Of a stretch of DNA of 64,000 nucleotides, positions 21,831-33,299 are shown one piece after another. Each line of letters opens with the position of its first letter. Within the stretch, counting starts at the first letter, position 1. This stretch comes from Liopterus haemorrhoidalis. Taxonomy: Eukaryota > Arthropoda > Insecta > Coleoptera > Dytiscidae. The notes below the pieces were generated by a model. That model was not told the DNA's origin. It did no database searches and worked only from the letters and a program-made list of their open reading frames with translations. The stretch spans positions 58,882,907-58,946,906 of the forward strand of contig OZ020616.1 of assembly GCA_963971575.1 (NCBI GenBank). Direction: 5' to 3'. The translations under genes and the position numbers were made by a program.

Positions 21831-22204
21831 GATATTGTAATAATGATTTATAGGAGAGAAATATATTTTCTATGGGATAGACTGAAAAAATAAGGGGGGG
21901 GGTCCTATTTAAAAAAAGTATTTTTTTGAAACAATTCTTTTAGTTTTGAGAACATTGAAATTTTACATATACAGACGAAAGGATTAAAATTGGATTTATT
22001 AAAGGTGAAGAAAGCGATTTCTTAGTCTAGAAATCTCATGAATGAACAAGTTGATTTTAGATGGTCGCCTCTTCTTCATCCTTTTATTACAATATATAAA
22101 TAGTAACTTATAGCTAGTGAAATTAGAGCAATGTAAAATATTATAAAATAAGAATAAAATAGAACAAAATACATAAAATGAAAAATATAAAATACTTGGA
22201 GTCA

Positions 22205-23530
22205 ACAGTTCCAGTTCACACTATTTATATCAAAATTTAAAAACTCTTCAAATGTATAAAATGGACTAGATCCCAAGAAATCCTTGACTTTAGCTTGAAA
22301 ATTATTTAATATGAGAGATTTAACATTATCGGGCAATACATTTAAAAATTTAATTGCAAAAAGTTACAATTTCTGGTTTTCAGCAATCTTGTAAAACCTA
22401 AATAGAAATTAGTTTTATTACGAGTGTCATAGGTATGTACTTCTTCCACAGTTTTATGATGCTCCATATTTTTGTGTCCGAAAATTAAACACTGAAAAAT
22501 ATAAAGCGATGGCAAAGTCATAATTTTTAAATCTCGGAAAGCATGCTTACAATCCGCTCTGTAAGTTGTTCCAGAAATGATTCTAACAACTCGTCTTTGT
22601 AAGGCAAAAATTCGTTTTGCTGAAGCACTATGTCCCCAAGCAAGCAGGGCGTAAGAGATATGCGATTGGAATAAACCATAGTAGGACATTTTTAAAATAT
22701 TGACAGATACACAGTCAATGAGGTTTCGAATTAAATATTATTGTTCTACATAGCTTAGTTGCCAGATTTTGTACATGATGGTTCCAGGTCAACGTGGGGT
22801 CTATAGGGATTTGCAGCTAAGCACCCTACCATCTGGTGAGCGTTTCATGAACTTGTGTACATCAGATAACATTTCGTTTTGTGTATTGGTTTTGTATGAA
22901 GTTTGTTTTTAAAGTTTTATTATAATCATTGAAAAATGTTTAATACATATTGTTGTGTGCCTATGTACAATTCATTGAAAAGAAGAAACCCGGAAATATC
23001 GTTTCATTTGTTTCCACTAATATCAGACACCGTACGGTTCGAAACAAAATTGAAGATCTTAAAATTTTTCCCCTATATGAACGCCTAGAAAAATTTACTG
23101 ACTCTGGATTAGTAAATTCAGAATTCTTTAAAGTAATTAATAATTTATTTGTTTTATCAATTTTCAAGCATAGTTTGTTTGATGAAAACCAGATATGTGA
23201 ATCATGAATTAACTCATCATTTTAAAAAAAAAAATCGTTTTGAGATTTTGATCTGATTAGCAACGTGGTATCATCAGCGTACATAAAATGGGAGAAGTCT
23301 TTAATACATGAAGGAAAGTCATTGAGAAAAATAAAAGAGGTTCTAAAACAGATCCTTGTGGAAGTCCACAGGTAATACGCAAAGGTGTTGAATCTATGTC
23401 TTTAAACTTAACATACTGCAATCTATTAGTGAGATATGATTTGAAAAGTGTACAACTGTTTTGATCAAAGCCATACTTGGTTAGTTTAGTCAGTAAAATT
23501 TCATGTGTTTCAAATACATCGAGTGCAAAT
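22205..23530 (-). pseudogene. Jockey-like LINE, reverse transcriptase and C-terminal part
   Basis: On the minus strand, 23530-23250 encodes RT palm segments with frameshifts: LTKYGFDQNSCTLFKSYLTN, then LPQGSV followed by a shifted PLLFF, and the catalytic box FMYADDTTLLI near 23275. 22689-22342 encodes the post-RT segment (SHISYALLAWGHSA, LQRRVVRIISG). It reads on toward about 22205 with FEEFLNF-like residues. About 480 bp between the two parts are unrelated. The copy lacks endonuclease and ORF1 and is dead. Confidence 0.8.
22936..23025 (+). pseudogene. Possible THAP-domain N-terminus fragment
   Basis: The frame from ATG 22936 starts with a CCVP motif, then KRRNPEISFHLFP, resembling the first strand of a THAP zinc finger. 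The second zinc-binding Cys appears replaced and the rest of the domain is absent. THAP domains head P-element-like transposases and some host proteins. Weak call; it sits inside the gap of the LINE copy. Confidence 0.3.
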
Positions 23531-23997
23531 GATTAACGATCTAAGATCAAACAATTTTGTAGCTTTGGTTTGTTAAATTTTAAAAATATTGTAACAGTTA
23601 TATGAAATACAATTTCTTTTTGTTACGCTTGTGATGAAAAATGTTTGAAATGTTTTTGATTGGAGTGGAGAGAGGTGAGTGGTGAGTGGGGAGTAGAGAG
23701 TGGAGAGTAAAGTTCTGTTATTGTGAGAGTCACTTGAGCTCCGTGAAGCACCGGATCTTCTCCTCGGAGATGCGACCTCTTTAACCGGATCTGACACCCT
23801 TATCGCATCACTTAAATTCTTCAACATTCTAATAAATTAAATTAAGAAAATAAATTAACTGCAACGTTCAATTCAACACTTTGTCTTCAACAGAATTCAA
23901 CATTACTCTACATAAAAATTACGAAAAGGAATGGAATTTGTATGTATGGATATCTATACTGTTTTCACTTTTAATAAGGCAATAAAGCTGGAAATTA

Positions 23998-25302
23998 AAG
24001 GTGCCTCAAAAGAAATTTTATATTTAGTGGATCGATTAAAAAAAAAGTAAGCCGTATATAGAAAAAATGTTTATTAATTATTAAAATACACTTTTTGGGG
24101 ATTTATTTCTTAAAAATAATATCGTCTAAATGTAGACCCTCGCGTTCTCGGCACTCATTTAATCGAACAGTAAAATTACTTATGACGTCTCGGCAGGCGG
24201 ACTCAGGGATGGCCATTTCGTGACGGATATTTTCTTTCAAATGCGCCAGTGAAGTCGGTTTATTGGCGTAAACTTTAGATTTAAGATAACCCCATAGGAA
24301 AAAGTCCATAGGGGTTAAATCTGGACTACGTGGAGGCCAATTTATGTCACCTCTCCGGGAGATCAATTTGCCTGAGAAAATTTCACGAACACGTGGCAGA
24401 GACATATTGGACGTGTGTGAAGTTGCTCCGTCCTGTTGGAACCATGTTCTTTGGTTATAGCCAGGAAAGTTTTGCAGTTCAGGTACCAAGAAGTTGTCTA
24501 ACATCTCCACATAACGCTCTGAATTCACTGTAACTGCACGCCCCCTTTCGTCTTCAAAAAAGTAAGGGCCGATAATTCCTCGCGCCGACATCGCAGCCCA
24601 TACGGTCACTTTAGGCGAATGTAGGGGTTTCTGATGTTTGCGTTTCGGATTCGTTGCACTCCAGTAGCGGCAGTTCTGCTTATCTACGTGGCCATTAAGA
24701 TGAAAATGAGCTTCATCCGAAAACAAAATGTTGGTAAAAGTTGAAAATCGCTCAATCACCTGATTTACGAAATTAAGCCTCTGACTGGCATCTTGGGGCT
24801 TTAATTCTTGCACCAATTGAATTTTGTAGGGGTGCAGCTTTAGGTCTTTGTGCATAATGCGATGAATGATGATCTATGCACATTTAAAGCACTTGCGCGC
24901 TTCCGAATTGAAAGGTTCGGGTCGTCACGAACAGACTGATTAACATTCTCCACGTTTTCTACCGTTCTTGATGACCTAGGTCGCCCGGATTTTGATTTAT
25001 CCAGCGTTGTACCAGTCTATTCAAACTTTTTAACCCAATGTCGAATGAGACGAATGCTTGGCGCATCATTTAAGTGGCGAAAACCTGGAATACTGCAGAA
25101 TTTTCTACGCGCTACAGTCGCCGAATCACCGTTTTTGTAAAACTCTCGCACGCATAACGCGCGGTCTGCTCCCGAGAAACGCTCCATAGCGACTTCATTC
25201 CCAAGAGCCAGGCTACCGATTGACATAACCCCCGCGCCCCTCGGATACGTTGCGTTCACGCAGTAAGCTAAATAAATATAAAATTTCTTTTGAGACACCT
25301 TG
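23998..25302 (-). mobile_element. Full-length DD41D (rosa/Visitor-type) element, inactive
   Basis: TIRs of about 29 bp (AAGGTGYCTCAAAAGAAATT...) with TA at 23996-23997 and 25303-25304. The minus strand carries the transposase from a start near 25226 or 25187 to the stop at 24103. Catalytic blocks are ILFSDEAHF, WFQQDGATSHTS and SPDLTPMDFFLWG, with 41 residues between the second and third aspartates. It is broken by a nonsense codon (GAG to TAG at about 25016), a 1-bp deletion near 24868, and loss of one codon near 24208. Near-identical to the copy at 28165-29310. Confidence 0.9.
24103..25226 (-). pseudogene. DD41D transposase pseudogene
   Basis: The longest intact piece is 250 codons (24855-24103), covering all three catalytic aspartates. 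The N-terminal HTH region is a separate piece from 25226 to 25017 (GADRALCVREFYKNGDSATV). A premature TAG and a 1-bp deletion separate the pieces. Normal length would be about 370 residues. Confidence 0.9.
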
Positions 25303-25304
25303 TA

Positions 25305-25815
25305 TTTTCATAAAATTTTTCTATGAATAATATAAAATTTGTAGATACAGTATATGAGATGACAAAGTAATTCTGTATTGCAGCTTTAAAAATATTCATA
25401 GTTTTTAATATCTTCTTTCTGTGAAATTTTCTAAATTCAATCTTAGCACTATATATGACAATACACTTAAAAGATTTCAATATGCAGATATATTGCGCCG
25501 TATAAAAACTTTGTCTCGCCGCTCTTAGTTCTCTGAACGCAGATAGGAGGCTCTACTCGTCATTTTTTATATTGTTTATGAGCTTAAGAGACTATTGAAA
25601 AAATTCCACGTAAAAAAAACTGAAGGGTGTCAAAAATACTGTTCAAATCAGCGGAAAATATATAAAAAACTGACAGGAAAAATATGAAAATATATTAGAA
25701 ACTTTTTATTTTCAAATAACTGGAAAAAATTTAGTTTTGTTCATAAATATTCGATCATTGTCATACAAATAAAAATCAATATAAGATAACAATTATTTTA
25801 ATAAATGGCCCTATG
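25305..25815. other. Non-coding stretch
   Basis: AT-rich, no gene or recognised repeat. Confidence 0.35.
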
Positions 25816-25816
25816 C

Positions 25817-26862
25817 CAGGGGTCGGCAACCTTTCAATGACAAAGAGCCAAATCTATATTGAAAACAAAAACAATAACATGGCAGAGCCGCTAAAAAATA
25901 TATGTTATATTTAAGAAAAAAACGTAAAAATTGTCATTAATATATAATGTATAAATAAATTAATATTTACTTATATAAATGTATTGTGGTACCTATTGCA
26001 CTTGCCAGTATATTACAATATATTTTTTTTACTGGGACGATTGCTACTTGCAGAGTGTTCGATAAGACTTCAATATTTGGTAAATATTCAGTAATCTTTA
26101 ACTCAAGGCAGCACTCAAGTTTCAGGTCAGTAAGATTACTTCTTAACTGACTATTAATTTCATATGTGAAAAGACCTCCTCACAGTAATGTGTGGATCCA
26201 AAAATTGTCAGTAGTCCAAAAGCATAATTTTTTAAATGATTGAACGATCCTGGAATTCGATTCCAGGCTTCGAAAACAACTTTATCTACATCTTGAAGAT
26301 TGCGAATTTCGGTCCACTTATGCTGGATAAAATGAACTTTTCTCTTTCTAAACTTTCCAGTTCAGAATAAGTTTTAAGAATATATTATTCCATAAATCTT
26401 TGGATTTCAAATCCAATAATTGAAGTTCAAATTGTACCTGATTAATCAATGGCCATGGTGATAAATATAATTGCTGCATATCTGCTTCAGTTGGTTTTGT
26501 CAAAAGAGCTAGTGTAGCTTTATATTTTCTAAACTATTTAAATCTTTCTCCAAAAGCTTCTTCCATGATAACAATAGTTTGTGCAAAAAAATTGCATTAA
26601 TAACGTTGTTATTGTCCTTATGTTTTTGAAAATTAATAATATGTAAAAGTGTTTCTGCACGTATATCATTCATCAGAAATTACTTTTTCTAAAAGGGAAT
26701 ATGCAGCAACTCGGGGAATTACCGGGCATGAATTGCACCGTAAAACATCCTGAACAATACAAAACCTGTATAGTACAGGCAGAAAGTTGAAAATTAAAAA
26801 ATAAATTATATTAAAATAAAAACCAGCCAATTTTCAAGGAACTACATTATTTTCTAAACGAG
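25817..26862 (-). mobile_element. hAT derivative, copy 2
   Basis: Reverse-oriented relative of 19689-20760. It starts CAGGGGTCGGCAACC and carries the same C-terminal transposase remnant on the minus strand, with further frameshifts. The outer ~20 bp of the other end is missing. Both copies lack the same internal region, so a deletion derivative, not the full element, was amplified. Confidence 0.8.
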
Positions 26863-28164
26863 ATTTTAAAAGACCATCTTGGTCTTTCTAAAAAGCATGT
26901 AATACTCCCTCCTTTAGTCTTTTAATTCTGGGGTAATGACTTTGGAGCATCGCTGGAATAAATATATTGATGTTACGGGAGTTATTGAAAATTAAAATTT
27001 ATTTTAAACTGGAAAACCAAATTTATTATTTGTAAAGGCGCGTACTGACTAGAGCATTTGTGCGCGTACGAATGCTGTGCGCGTAAAATTGCTCAAGTGA
27101 GTACGAGGTAAAATTTGCGTGCGCGTACACTAAATCGCGCACAAATGCGATCCGTAGCTTGTCGATCCCACCGATAAGATCAATATGTACGGGTTTATGC
27201 AGTCATATTATTGTTTGCGCGTAGATTTAAGTAAACATCAGTAATAATTCAACATGGAATGGAGTAAAAAGTATTGCATGCTGGTAAACGAATCCCCAGT
27301 TGCAAAAAACGTAGGGTTATGGCTAATCGGTCTTTCACGGGAACAGCCTTTATAAATCTTGAACCAGTAGTTCAAAATCTACCGCTGACATCGAACAAAA
27401 TTTTGAAATTATCCACTAACCACTTGCATTTGTATTTCTGTTAGCAAACTTGAACCATTGTATATGCTGAGAATTTTTGGGCATCTGTCGTACATTCGTT
27501 TACGCTCGTTGATAAGTTTATTTGTTTATATTCGTTTAAAGGTGAGCATCTCGAGCTTGCTTACAATGTTTTAAAAACGCCTAGTCCTATTTTTTTGGGG
27601 CAAACATCCATCCATCTGAGGCATAACGAGTTGTCTATATGAACAATGTCACATATGACATATCGCCGTCGTTTTCGCAGAGCAAATAAATGTATCCCCT
27701 GAAACCAAACGGTAGGATTTCATAATCTGCCGCCGCTAGACGTCCCCCACCCTCCCTCACCGTAACCTCTTATACTGTTTGAACGTTATATCCTTCAGGG
27801 AATACACCTTTTCAACTTTGTGCTGTTATAGTTTTTTTTTGATAAATTAAGATTATATTGATTTTTATTTTAATCTGGATTAGTGAACTTCACGAAGGTC
27901 ATGTTTGAATTATTGAGAATAAGACACAGGGTTCATATTTTTTAGGATTATATTTTAAATATGTTCAAAGTAGTTTCCCTTCAACGATACACTTAGCTAA
28001 TCTTTTCTTCCATTTCTTAAAAGCCATACCTTAAGGAACAACCCTTTGTCCATCAGTAAAACGGCCTTTGATTGCAACGGACATATGGCGTAGACTAACC
28101 ATAAAAGAAGCCAGAGAAACCGGCAAAACATGGGAGCTAAAACATCTAGCTCAAGACAGATCTT
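26863..28164. other. Non-coding stretch with a possible Harbinger/MADF remnant
   Basis: 27033-27180 is rich in GCGCGTAC words. At 27254 an ATG opens a 33-codon frame starting MEWSKKYCMLVNE, reminiscent of the start of a MADF/Myb-like domain found in Harbinger partner proteins; it ends in a stop at once. The GC-rich words and this start suggest a decayed DNA transposon. Nothing else supported. Confidence 0.3.
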
Positions 28165-29205
28165 TACAAAAACGGTGATTCGGCGACTGTAGCGCGTAGA
28201 AAATTCTGCAGTATTCGAGGTTTTCGCCACTTAAATAATGCGCCAAGCATTCCTCTCATTCGACATTGGGTTAAAAAGTTTGAAGAGACTGGTACAACGC
28301 TGGATAAATCAAAATCCGGGCGACCTAGGTCATCAAGAACGGTAGAAAACGTGGAGAATGTTAATCAGTCTGTTCGTGACGACCCGAACCTTTCAATTCG
28401 GAAGCGCGCAAGTGCTTTAAATGTGCATAGATCATCATTACATCGCATTATGCACAAAGACCTAAAGCTGCACCCCTACAAAATTCAATTGGTGCAAGAA
28501 TTAAAGCCCCAAGATGCCAGTCAGAGGCTTAATTTCGTAAATCAGGTGATTGAGCGATTTTCAACGTTTACCAACATTTTGTTTTCGGATGAAGCTCATT
28601 TTCATCTTAATGACCACGTAAATAAGCAGAACTGCCGCTACTGGAGTGCAACGAATCCGAAACGCAAACATCAGAAACCCCTACATTCGCCTAAAGTGAC
28701 CGTATGGGCTGCGATGTCGGCGCGAGGAATTATCGGCCCTTACTTTTTTGAAGACGAAAGGGGGCGTGCAGTTACAGTGAATTCAGAGCGTTATGTGGAG
28801 ATGTTAGACAACTTCTTGGTACCTGAACTGCAAAACTTTCCTGGCTATAACCAAAGAACATGGTTCCAACAGGACGGAGCAACTTCACACACGTCCAATA
28901 TGTCTCTGCCACGTGTTCGTGAAATTTTCTCAGGCAAATTGATCTCCCGGAGAGGTGACATAAATTGGCCTCCACGCAGTCCAGATTTAACCCCTATGGA
29001 CTTTTTCCTATGGGGTTATCTTAAATCTAAAGTTTACGCCAATAAACCGACTTCACTGGCGCATTTGAAAGAAAATATCCGTCACGAAATGGCAGCCATC
29101 CCTGAGTCCACCTGCCGAGACGTCATAAGTAATTTTACTGTTCGATTAAATGAGTACCGAGAACGCGAGGGTCTACATTTAGACGATATTATTTTTAAGA
29201 AATAA
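28165..29205 (+). CDS. DD41D transposase, N-terminally truncated, otherwise open
   Basis: The reading frame is uninterrupted from 28150 to the TAA at 29205, with recognisable transposase from about 28165 (YKNGDSATVARRKF). In order: HTH region, GRPR linker (KSGRPRSSRTVENV), ILFSDEAHFHLN with the first Asp, WFQQDGATSHTS with the second, and SPDLTPMDFFLWG with the third, spaced D-41-D. The C-terminus is IIFKK. There is no upstream in-frame ATG, because the 5' end is gone, so it is probably not expressed. It supplies the intact catalytic core lacking in the full-length copy at 24-25.3 kb. DD41D elements cut and paste at TA. Confidence 0.85.
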   Translation, partial: YKNGDSATVARRKFCSIRGFRHLNNAPSIPLIRHWVKKFEETGTTLDKSKSGRPRSSRTVENVENVNQSVRDDPNLSIRKRASALNVHRSSLHRIMHKDLKLHPYKIQLVQELKPQDASQRLNFVNQVIERFSTFTNILFSDEAHFHLNDHVNKQNCRYWSATNPKRKHQKPLHSPKVTVWAAMSARGIIGPYFFEDERGRAVTVNSERYVEMLDNFLVPELQNFPGYNQRTWFQQDGATSHTSNMSLPRVREIFSGKLISRRGDINWPPRSPDLTPMDFFLWGYLKSKVYANKPTSLAHLKENIRHEMAAIPESTCRDVISNFTVRLNEYREREGLHLDDIIFKK

Positions 29206-29310
29206 ATCCCCAAAAAGTCTATTTTAATAATTAATAAACATTTTTTCTATATACGGCTTACTTTTTTTTTAATCGATCCACTAAATATAAATTTCTTTTG
29301 AGACACCTTG
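28165..29310 (+). mobile_element. 5'-truncated DD41D element, copy 2
   Basis: The right TIR ends at 29310 with TA at 29311. Similarity to the 23998-25302 element starts abruptly at about 28165 (TTTACAAAAACGG), so the left TIR and first ~50 codons are lost. Confidence 0.9.
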
Positions 29311-30140
29311 TATAAGCAAGTGTCCAGTGTATTTTATAATAAAGATTTCGCAAAATTAAGGATTTTTTTCCTTTCTCAGGACTCCCGAAAGTCTAGACCG
29401 CCACTGGTTTAATATATTATGATCACTTTTCCTGATTTCCCCGGAATTTTTAAACATTTGTGTAAATTTACAATTGTTTCTGGCCCGGTTGTTCGACATT
29501 AGGAAACAGCGAGCGCGTCCATGGTTTTGCTGGAAAATGCTAATTGATTCGTTTTAAAATCGAATGAACTTTTCTCCGACAGGATTTATTGTTTAATTTG
29601 AATTCTCCTTTGAAGGCGCCTCCAGAATGTTTAACGTAAAAAAAAAAAAAAAAACGCAAAAATATTGAAAAGAGTTGCCTATTTAATCTTTTTAATTTAA
29701 TTGTTTTTTAATTAACTCAGGACCGTAATAAGAGAGAATAGAAAATTAACTACAAAAAATAGGATTCAGAAATGATCTTAGGTTGAGATAATTGAAATGG
29801 ATTTTCCTCTAAATTAATAGTAAATGGAATTTAAATATTTTGTCATCTAGGTTTTCTGGTAAGTGGCCATAATACAACCGAAAATATTAAAGTTGTAAAG
29901 CATATTTTCCACATTTCCACTGATTCTCTGCCTTATGATTTCCAAGAAAATTTTGTACTACTTGAATAAATGAACATCAAGAATTAGATTCAATCTCGTT
30001 CATTGATGCGGTTGGATTGGATTGCGGATCTTCAGTAGGTTGCCTTATCTGAGGACCATCAAATATTCTGGCTTACAGTTTTTCAGAGTTAATACCAGGA
30101 AATTTACGTGTCAAGTAGCCTACACAAAGTCCATCTCGAT
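29311..30140. other. Non-coding stretch
   Basis: AT-rich. A hAT-like remnant (CCGCCACTGGTTTAA) near 29399 resembles 53410. Nothing else supported. Confidence 0.35.
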
Positions 30141-30144
30141 TTAA

Positions 30145-30887
30145 GGGGGGGTATGGTCAGAGCAGCACATTTTATACCCATTTTCAAGATTTTTTTTTAG
30201 AAAACTGTTAATAGTAACTTGATTGGGATAATAACTACAGTAAAGAACAACCTTTGAAGAGTATCCAAAAAAAATTTTATTGAAAAATATCGAAATTTAA
30301 GCTCGTGACATGAATTTGAAATTTTCGTTCAGGACAAAGAGTTGATTTGCGGTGAGACACATAACTAATGACTGGATCATCTAAAACAAAAAAACCAAAA
30401 ATATTTCGTTAGTTTATGAGTTGCTTGAGGTAACGCTGTCGAGTTTTTTCAAATATCTAGATTATTTAATTTTTGGTATAAGTTTGAAGTCAAAAAAACG
30501 AAAAAAACGGAATTTTTTTTTTCGAAATTTCTGTTTTCAGTTTTAAAAAATTCCATAAAAAAAAAGAAAGCAAGAAAAAAAAAATATTTCGACAGCGTTA
30601 CCTCAAGAAACTCATAAACTAACGAAATATTTTTGGTTTTTTTGTTTTAGATGATCCAGTCATTAGTTATGTGTCTCACCGCAAATCAACTCTTTGTCCT
30701 GAACGAAAATTTCAAATTCATGTCACGAGCTTAAATTTCGATATTTTTCAATAAATTTTTTTTTGGATACTCTTCAAAGGTTGTTCTTTACTGTAGGTAC
30801 TATCCCAATCAAGTTACTATTAACAGTTTTCTAAAAAAAAATCTTGAAAATGGGTATAAAATGTGCTGCTCTGACCATACCCCCCCC
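30145..30887. mobile_element. TTAA-flanked palindromic MITE (743 bp)
   Basis: TTAA at 30141-30144 and 30888-30891 brackets ends GGGGGGGTATGGTCAGAGCA and its inverse. Arms of about 290 bp match closely around a ~150-bp AT-rich centre. The TTAA target points to the piggyBac superfamily, but the G-run ends differ from the C-start of the other piggyBac family here. Confidence 0.85.
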
Positions 30888-30925
30888 TTAAAGCTTTCAA
30901 AAATTGCTACATAAGCCCAAACTTG

Positions 30926-31265
30926 TTATGCAAGGGTGGAAATACAATTTTCTCTCTCGCAACCAAAGGTTCGTTGACAACGTTTTGTTTTTCTTGAATT
31001 ATGACATTTCTTAATGGAAATCACCCAATTTCTGTTAACCCAGTGCTGATCCTTAGCTCTGATGTGCCAAAGACATAAAAAAACAAGGGTATTTTGTATA
31101 TCCACTTTGCTGTCCAAGGAGGAAGTTTACCGTTTTTAGATAAAAAACTAAAATCAATTAGTCTGTATCTCAAAAACTAGAGCTGCTAAGAAACAGTCAG
31201 GTATTTTTGGAATCAGCACTTCAAAAATATCCAAAATCAGTTCTTACTTTTCCGGCACCAAAATA
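30926..31265 (+). repeat. Dispersed repeat D, copy 1
   Basis: About 340 bp, from TATGCAAGGGTGGAAATA to CCGGCACCAA, recurs in the same orientation with about 95% similarity by eye at 47608-47947. No TIR or coding frame. Probably part of a longer element. Confidence 0.75.
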
Positions 31266-31270
31266 AAAAA

Positions 31271-31953
31271 AATATTTTACTGGGTAGTGTTATTTGTCAC
31301 ACACATTGTCACTTTATTGTCGATCTAAAGAGAAAAATCGTCTTATATTTTATTGTCACCAAGTTATATATATTCATTGTGTAACTTTATTATGTGTAGA
31401 AATCTTAAATATTAATATATCGGTAGTAAATCGAAATATGTGACGCTTTCGAAAATTCTTGTCACATAATTTTAATCCGTCCTGGCGTGCAGGCCACCCG
31501 CCGTACATCTAAGGTATGTGTGTCACGGGTGGAGGATCCGCGAGCTTTCTCGGAGCCGGGTGGACCGGGGGGGGGGGTCTAAAGCTCGGGCTTGGAATGC
31601 ACCAGGAATCGTGTTTATGTTAAATGCGAAGGTATGTGGTATTTTAACAATGAAATATGGAGTTAGATTGTTATAATTTAGATAATATTTACAATGGAAT
31701 TTAAGATTTGTGCCAACTCACTTTCTTAATGGAGGGAAACGCAGTGTTAAAGTGAAACGCCAGTGAAACGCCAGTGAAACGCCAGTGAAACGCCAGTGAA
31801 ACGCCATGAAGTCCCTCATGGTACAATAAAAAATAAAATTTTAGTGTACCATGAAATCAATCGATTTTCTTGTTAATTATTTACACATCTTTTTTTTTTT
31901 TTTGTTAAATTTTGTGTAAAGTTTACACTTATATACTGGTTAAATATAATTTA
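31271..31953. other. Non-coding stretch with a short tandem and G-run
   Basis: 31569-31579 is an 11-G run. 31758-31808 repeats the 11-mer GTGAAACGCCA about five times. A small GC-rich block surrounds 31480-31600. No gene. Confidence 0.5.
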
Positions 31954-33278
31954 GTCATTACCATGGATACAGTTTTTGACAGCAATATAAATCGTGTTCA
32001 TTTTCATTTGCAACATAGACAATTAGTGTGTATACTTTTACTCATTCCTGATTTAAAAATTGATTAACATGTATACAGATAAAGAAAAAATAATGATAGT
32101 AACTTGGTATAACTCCCAAATGAGTTTAAGAGAAGTTTCTGCTGTATTTAGTGCAACTTATCCAGATCGGCCAATACCAAATCCTTCTACAATTTCAAGA
32201 CTAGTTAATAAATTTCATCGCGAAGGATGTCTTAAGTCAAAACATAATAAAAATAAAAAAAGAACAACATTCCACGTGCTTACAGAAGAGAAGCAGTTGG
32301 AAATATTATTACAAGTGGAAGATAACAATCAAAATACTTTAAGATCAATAGCACAAACCGTTGGTGTCAGTATTGGATCTGTTTTTAACTTCTTAAAAAA
32401 AGAAAAGTTTCGATCATACACATTTCAAAACCATCAAGAATTGTTAGAAAGGGACGCAGCAGTACGTATGGATTTTGAAATGTTTGAAAAAATTAATTCT
32501 GACCCAACAATGTTTCAAAGAATATTATATACTGACGAAGTAACGTTTACTCTAAATGGTGAAGTGCACAGACAAAATTTTAGGTACTGGAGTCAAGAAA
32601 ATTTACCTTTGTTTCATTCCTCCTGAACTCAAAGGCCGCAAAAATTAAATGTTTGGGCAGGGATAATAGGAACCAATATTATAGGGCCTTTTTTTATTGA
32701 CGGTGACCTTAATGCCGCAAAATATCTAGCCCTTTTGCAGAACCAAATATTACCTGCGTTGCAAAACCTGAATATTAATGGACAAGTCTGGTTTCAACAT
32801 GATGGCGCACAAGTCCATTATTCTAGAAGAGTTAAAGAATATTTACATAGACCTTTCACAAATAGCTGAATTGGAAGAGGAGGGTCGAATTGGCCAGCGA
32901 GATCTCCGGATTTGGCACCCAATGATTTTTTTTTATTGGGGATATTTAAAGGCCAAAGTATATAATGGAGGGATGTTGCTGAATTGCAAGACAAAATTGT
33001 TCCAGCATCCAACAATATACCTTAAGAGCAATTGCTAAATGTTTTTAATCATTTTTATGATCGCTTAACATTTTGTATGCAAGTAAACGGAGAAACTTTT
33101 GAACATTTATTATAAGTTTTTATTAGTTATTTATTTATTATTTCTTTTTTATTTTTTTTTTATTTGACTTTTCAATAAAATATTTTGATTTTGCTAGTAA
33201 ATATGGTTTTTTCTATGTTGCAAATGAAAATGAACAAGCTTTATATTGCTGTCAAAAACTGTATCCATGGAAATGACA
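31954..33278 (+). mobile_element. Tc1/mariner-superfamily element with ~60-bp TIRs
   Basis: Near-perfect terminal inverted repeats (CCATGGATACAGTTTTTGAC...TTTGCAACATAGA) of about 60 bp bound 1325 bp, with TA at 31952-31953 and 33279-33280. One transposase reading frame lies inside. Long TIRs and this spacing differ from the DD41D and DD34D elements in the window. Confidence 0.85.
32060..33040 (+). pseudogene. Transposase, nearly intact (D-40-D spacing)
   Basis: Order: N-terminal HTH (MSLREVSAVFSATYP, TISRLVNKFH), second HTH (LRSIAQTVGVSIGSVFNFLK), first catalytic Asp (ILYTDEVTFTLNG), second (VWFQHDGAQVHYSRR), third (ARSPDLAPNDFFLLG). The frame is continuous except for two in-frame TGA codons (about 32624 and 32867) and one extra T in the homopolymer near 32930. 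As read, 40 residues separate the second and third aspartates. Family not confidently assigned; DD41D and DD37D/DD39D relatives are the alternatives. Confidence 0.8.
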
Positions 33279-33299
33279 TAGTACATGTTGCGTTAAAAA

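Noticed and set aside
24330..24533. 67-codon frame opposite the DD41D transposase, repeated at 28772-28975
   Set aside because: Antisense shadow of the transposase, present in both copies only because the copies are near-identical.
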